From Chloroflexota bacterium (lineage in GTDB: Bacteria; Chloroflexota; Anaerolineae; J102): 11,160 nucleotides of DNA. The notes under the pieces are model-generated. The model saw only the letters and a list, made by a program, of their open reading frames with translations. It had not been told where the DNA came from and made no database searches. Position numbers and translations under genes: made by a program. Of the stretch, positions 6,782 to 11,160 are shown piece after piece (within the stretch, counting starts at the first letter, position 1; each line of letters opens with the position of its first letter). The stretch is taken from positions 1-11,160 of the forward strand of contig PIVW01000165.1 in assembly GCA_003353825.1 (NCBI GenBank), given 5' to 3'.

Positions 6782-6809
6782 TTAGCACTCTATACCCCCT
6801 GAGTGCTAA
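6782..6809. promoter_or_regulatory. CIRCE operator (HrcA binding site)
   Basis: TTAGCACTC (6782-6790) and GAGTGCTAA (6801-6809) are perfect copies of both CIRCE half-sites. They are separated by 10 bases instead of the canonical 9. HrcA binds CIRCE to repress groESL and is kept active by GroEL, so heat or unfolded protein induces the operon. It lies just after the predicted transcription start, where bound HrcA would block elongation or promoter clearance. No hrcA gene is in the window. Confidence 0.95.
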
Positions 6810-6824
6810 AAGCCTGACAACTTC

Positions 6825-6840
6825 GTGACCCATTGGTCAC
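6825..6840. promoter_or_regulatory. Second dyad in the groES leader
   Basis: GTGACC (6825-6830), CATT, GGTCAC (6835-6840) form a perfect 6-bp stem with a 4-nt loop between CIRCE and the ribosome site. It could be an mRNA hairpin in the leader or a further operator. It is not followed by a U-run, so it is not a terminator. Confidence 0.4.
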
Positions 6841-6893
6841 AATCATACCACATTTATCTTACTATCCAAATGCTGTAGGAGGTAGTACCAACC

Positions 6894-7184
6894 ATGAACC
6901 TTCGTCCATTGGGCGACCGTCTTGTCGTCAAACCAATCGAGCAGGAGTCCACAACACCTTCCGGTATCGTGCTCCCTGAGTCCGCAAAAGAAAAACCCCA
7001 GGAAGGCAAAGTCCTTGCGACCGGCCCCGGTGTCCTCAACGACAACGGCGATCGTGTGGCTTTGGAGATCAACGTTGATGATGTCGTGCTGTATGCCAAG
7101 TATGCCGGCACCGAAATCAAAATCGACGGCGATAAGCTGCTCATCATGCGTGAGAGCGACATCCTGGCTATTGTCGGGTCCTAG
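6894..7184 (+). CDS. groES: Co-chaperonin GroES (Hsp10)
   Basis: The 96-aa product matches the whole GroES family in length and content. The N-terminal strand reads [13 protein letters not shown]. The mobile loop that binds GroEL is at about residues 16-34 ([17 protein letters not shown]). It is followed by GKVLATGPG, and the C-terminus contains [15 protein letters not shown] and the ending [13 protein letters not shown]. Seven copies cap the GroEL ring and close the folding chamber in the cytoplasm. A strong Shine-Dalgarno AGGAGGT (6877-6883) fixes the ATG at 6894. It is the first gene of the CIRCE-controlled operon with groEL. Confidence 0.98.
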   Translation: MNLRPLGDRLVVKPIEQESTTPSGIVLPESAKEKPQEGKVLATGPGVLNDNGDRVALEINVDDVVLYAKYAGTEIKIDGDKLLIMRESDILAIVGS

Positions 7185-8999
<1,815 letters not shown>

Positions 9000-9032
9000 A
9001 GTCCACTCCATCTCCAAGCTTATTACAGCCAA

Positions 9033-9069
9033 AAAAACCTCGCTGGTTAGACATACCGGCGAGGTTTTT
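9033..9069. terminator. Bidirectional rho-independent terminator (groEL / Memo-like gene)
   Basis: CCTCGCTGG (9038-9046) pairs with CCGGCGAGG (9056-9064), a 9-bp stem with one T-G wobble and a 9-nt loop. AAAAA lies to its left and TTTTT to its right, so both strands have a U-tract after the hairpin. It ends groESL on the plus strand. On the minus strand it ends the convergent gene, whose stop codon is only 9 bases from the hairpin base. Confidence 0.92.
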
Positions 9070-9072
9070 GTT

Positions 9073-10290
9073 TTATCCAAATACCATCCCGCATACGGAT
9101 ACAACTGACGTGTTGTCTTCGTCGGCCGGGCAGACTGCATAACCCGCCTGTTCTCCCTCCACCGGCCCCACTATGTTCAGTGTGAGGTAGAAAGGTGACA
9201 CACCACAGACATTGTTCTTGTCCTCAATCCCCTTGATCATCGACCAAAAACCTTCGGCATCGCCCGCCGAAAGATAGGCCAGCATCTCATCATCCAAGGC
9301 GCGTAGCTCGGCTCTCTCTATGATCCCGACCGGTTCACCACCAAAGACCGAGCCGATGTGGGCCAAGTCGCCGGACGCAACTACCAGCACATTGCGCCCT
9401 GCTGATTCCCGTTTCAGGGTGTCGATCACAACCCCCAGCACGCGATCCTGCGCGGGTTGGCTGCCATTGGCCATGAAATCACTGAAGGAGCCTGTAAGGA
9501 TGGGGACTAATTCGACCGCCTGGCCGCCCCGCATGTGGTGGAGCCAGGTCACAACCAATTCGATAGAGTGCTCGACCGTGTGATAGAGCTCTCCGGCAAA
9601 TGCTTTGTTCTTGCCAATCGCATTGGCTAGCGTATCTACAATGGCGGTGGCAGTGGGCAGCACGCCGTATGGGGTAGCGTAATGCTGTCGGGTGAGCGAG
9701 CAACGGTTGTTTCCCCCAAAGTGGTCGGCGCCGAAAACCACCACAAGGTCGGCTGCTCGCGCCATGGCCGCCGCCCGTTTCCACACCCGAGCATAGACTT
9801 GACCCCCGCGTTGGTAGTCGATATGGGGGCTGATCAGTGCCCTGCCGGAGGGTGGCATAGGATCGACATCGCCCGCCGCCTCGAGATAGCCATCGAACAA
9901 GGCTTTCAGCTCGCCCGCATCGGCGGGATAGCCATGCCCGGCAATGGTGGGCGTGCGATAGGGGGCGGCGCGATAGGCTTCGAGCTTCTCTTCTATGGCT
10001 GCTACCGACCGCTCGTTTTGCAGGAACAGGGCTTCATTCAGGGCGTCGATCAAGTCGTTGATTAGCGATTGCTCGACGCGGATGCCGTAGTCCACGGTCA
10101 TAGCGGCGTGGATGGCTGCGCTGTCATGTTCGCCGTCGCACAGCATGAGGGCGGGGCCCAGCGCCTGCGGCAGGATCATGTACTGCTCCGAGAGATTGAG
10201 CCGGTCGCGCACCAGCAGCGAGGGATAGCCCTGGTGGTTGATCAGTTGGATGTCGAGGGGGCGGAGTCTGGGGGAGGTGGTTGGCGTCAT
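9073..10290 (-). CDS. AmmeMemoRadiSam system protein B (Memo-like)
   Basis: From the Met at 10290 the product is 405 aa. An N-terminal domain of about 110-120 residues (RPLDIQLINHQGYPSLLV onwards) precedes a Memo-family domain. The Memo domain shows SPHIDYQRGG (His156), GADHFGG (His190), VEHSIELV (His241), ASGDLAHIG (His311) and NNVCGVSP (Cys362). The two histidines and the Cys match the metal-binding triad known for human MEMO1, an iron-dependent redox protein. In bacteria this family often occurs with AMMECR1-like and radical SAM proteins, but neither partner is in the window and the reaction is unknown. The frame is open upstream to 10356, but those 22 residues are coded by CAATCCC-type repeats and look non-coding. 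No Shine-Dalgarno is visible. It converges on groEL and shares its terminator. Confidence 0.88.
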   Translation of the reverse strand: MTPTTSPRLRPLDIQLINHQGYPSLLVRDRLNLSEQYMILPQALGPALMLCDGEHDSAAIHAAMTVDYGIRVEQSLINDLIDALNEALFLQNERSVAAIEEKLEAYRAAPYRTPTIAGHGYPADAGELKALFDGYLEAAGDVDPMPPSGRALISPHIDYQRGGQVYARVWKRAAAMARAADLVVVFGADHFGGNNRCSLTRQHYATPYGVLPTATAIVDTLANAIGKNKAFAGELYHTVEHSIELVVTWLHHMRGGQAVELVPILTGSFSDFMANGSQPAQDRVLGVVIDTLKRESAGRNVLVVASGDLAHIGSVFGGEPVGIIERAELRALDDEMLAYLSAGDAEGFWSMIKGIEDKNNVCGVSPFYLTLNIVGPVEGEQAGYAVCPADEDNTSVVSVCGMVFG

Positions 10291-10309
10291 GCCGCGAAGT
10301 TTAGCAGAA

Positions 10310-10337
10310 GGGATTGGGGATTGCGAATTTGGGATTG
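10310..10337. repeat. CAATCCC heptamer repeats upstream of the Memo-like gene
   Basis: GGGATTG occurs three times on the plus strand (10310-10316 overlapping the start of a G4 run, 10317-10323 and 10331-10337), reading CAATCCC on the minus strand. This simple intergenic repeat is what makes the upstream extension of the Memo-like ORF look coding. Its G-runs fall short of a full four-run quadruplex motif. Confidence 0.5.
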
Positions 10338-10786
10338 TGATGAGATACACGGCCAAAAAAGCTATGCTTTAGCGTTTGGGATGGGCCATGATGAACCAAA
10401 TGTAAGCCGACCACCATAGGAGAAGGCATGTGGCAATCCTGGAATCAGCATTGATCGCATTGGCACAGGTATGGCAAAGTACCTGGCGAAAGAGGTGTTG
10501 CCAAAAGACTGACAGGATCAAATCGCCTTCGAAATGCTTTCCGGCATGGTTCATTCTGCCGAGTTTGCATCTTTACAAATCCAAGTTTGCAATTGCGAAC
10601 AGAACCAAAGATTAAGGATTCTTCTGCCAATCGTCCTTAATCTTCAATCTCTATTCCTCAGAACATCAATTTGTAAATTTTATAGCTGTGGGACGCTGAT
10701 TCTGAACCACGCCAAAACTTGATCGTCATGCCACATTCTACGATATCCATTACCCAGGTAAACCGGAGCGAAAACATGATGATCGC
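10338..10786. other. Gene-free gap of about 450 bases
   Basis: No ORF here has recognisable protein content. A good ribosome-site look-alike, AGGAGAAGG (10418-10426), precedes ATG at 10428, but that frame stops after 8 codons. A different frame (10441 on) reads ISIDRIGTGMAKYLAKEVL before a stop at about 10506-10508. It looks protein-like but I cannot name it; it may be a decayed gene. A short hairpin AAAGC-TAT-GCTTT sits at 10358-10370. The right half is AT-richer and holds nested inverted repeats (listed separately). Confidence 0.4.
10572..10677. repeat. Nested inverted repeats in an AT-rich gap
   Basis: The outer pair is TTTACAAAT (10572-10580) with ATTTGTAAA (10669-10677). Inside it a perfect 11-bp pair, AAGATTAAGGA (10608-10618) with TCCTTAATCTT (10634-10644), encloses a 15-nt loop. 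Between them a near-perfect 16-bp palindrome, GTTTGCAATTGCGAAC (10585-10600), has one mismatched pair. AGTTTGCA is directly repeated at 10562-10569 and 10584-10591. The 11-bp stem may be a terminator for a transcript from either side, though no long U-run follows. The whole could also be a small non-autonomous element or structured RNA. Confidence 0.5.
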
Positions 10787-11152
10787 TTAATTTGTTTCCA
10801 TATGCCCATAATGTAAGAATGGGAATGAGGACTGCCAGGCTTCATATACGATATGGAATTCCAACCGCCACTGCGCCCAAAACATCAGGACAAGCAGACT
10901 TATGACCACAACAAGCCCTGGCAAAGACCCCCAATAACTGATATCAGGAAGTCCATTTCTGACCCGAAGCACGTTTGGAAAGTATACAACGGAGAAAGTC
11001 AAAAATGTCAAAGCGATAAAAGCGATATTAGTGATATTAGTGATATTAGTGAAAACAAACCAAAAAGGTATCCACTCCGTGCGATGACTTTTCACGATCT
11101 TGCTGATGAGTATAGCGATCTCAATGGACAACACTACAAAAAAGGGAACCAT
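10787..11152 (-). CDS. Unrecognised small membrane protein, possibly 5'-partial
   Basis: The visible product is 121 aa, with three hydrophobic segments (about 2-20, 28-58 and 74-93) and an end rich in aromatic residues (HYGHMETN). I do not recognise a family. The sequence TNITNITNI (35-43), coded by a 9-bp tandem repeat, opens the second helix. The frame stays open above the ATG at 11152 to the window edge, so the real start may lie outside. Base composition is more AT-rich than the neighbouring genes, which could indicate transfer. It transcribes leftwards into the gap with inverted repeats. Confidence 0.5.
   Translation of the reverse strand: MVPFFVVLSIEIAILISKIVKSHRTEWIPFWFVFTNITNITNIAFIALTFLTFSVVYFPNVLRVRNGLPDISYWGSLPGLVVVISLLVLMFWAQWRLEFHIVYEAWQSSFPFLHYGHMETN
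11024..11050 (-). repeat. Three tandem copies of a 9-bp unit
   Basis: GATATTAGT is repeated three times exactly (11024-11032, 11033-11041, 11042-11050). On the minus strand it encodes the tripeptide Thr-Asn-Ile three times in a membrane protein. The 9-bp unit keeps the frame whatever the copy number. Confidence 0.9.
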
Positions 11153-11160
11153 GCTTCCAA

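Overview
The window reads like a chromosomal stretch of a bacterium with moderate GC, most likely a Chloroflexota member (Anaerolineae or Caldilineae type). The hints are proline/threonine 'PTPTP' linkers in secreted proteins, a DUF4129 membrane protein, a long GroEL with a GGM tail under CIRCE control, and a two-domain Memo-like (AmmeMemoRadiSam B) protein. The phylum call is inference from gene style; no taxonomic marker was searched. Most of the window is ordinary housekeeping and accessory content, and I found no convincing new multi-gene system.

Left part (1-1737). A complete acyl-CoA dehydrogenase lies on the minus strand. Just downstream of it, at 345-515, I read the decayed C-terminal end of a thiolase in one frame. 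It still has the catalytic-type His and Cys but is interrupted by a stop codon and lacks about 85-90% of the gene. The pair looks like the remains of a beta-oxidation-type operon. Further left (about 20-145) is a palindrome-rich, repeat-like intergenic segment.

Centre left (1738-5402). A secreted, lipoprotein-like phosphodiester glycosidase (NAGPA fold) on the minus strand is transcribed divergently from a polytopic DUF4129 protein. The DUF4129 gene appears split by a one-base frameshift in a T5 tract, giving an N-terminal piece (2829-3029) and a main ORF (3062-4549). A consensus-like promoter (TTGACA-N17-TAAGAT) precedes it. Its 3' end overlaps an inositol monophosphatase family gene by 14 bases, so the two are probably co-transcribed.

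Centre (5403-6893). A membrane-anchored protein with about nine TPR repeats has its own -10 box. The following 262-base gap is regulatory. It holds a TTGACA-N17-TATCAT promoter, a perfect CIRCE inverted repeat with a 10-nt rather than the usual 9-nt spacer, and two further dyads.

Centre right (6894-10290). groES and groEL form the heat-shock operon, ended by a strong hairpin with U-tracts on both strands. The hairpin also serves the convergent Memo-like gene.

Right end (10291-11160). About 500 bases hold no supportable gene but contain CAATCCC repeats and nested inverted repeats. They are followed by an AT-richer, unrecognised small membrane protein with an in-frame 9-bp tandem repeat, which probably runs off the window edge.
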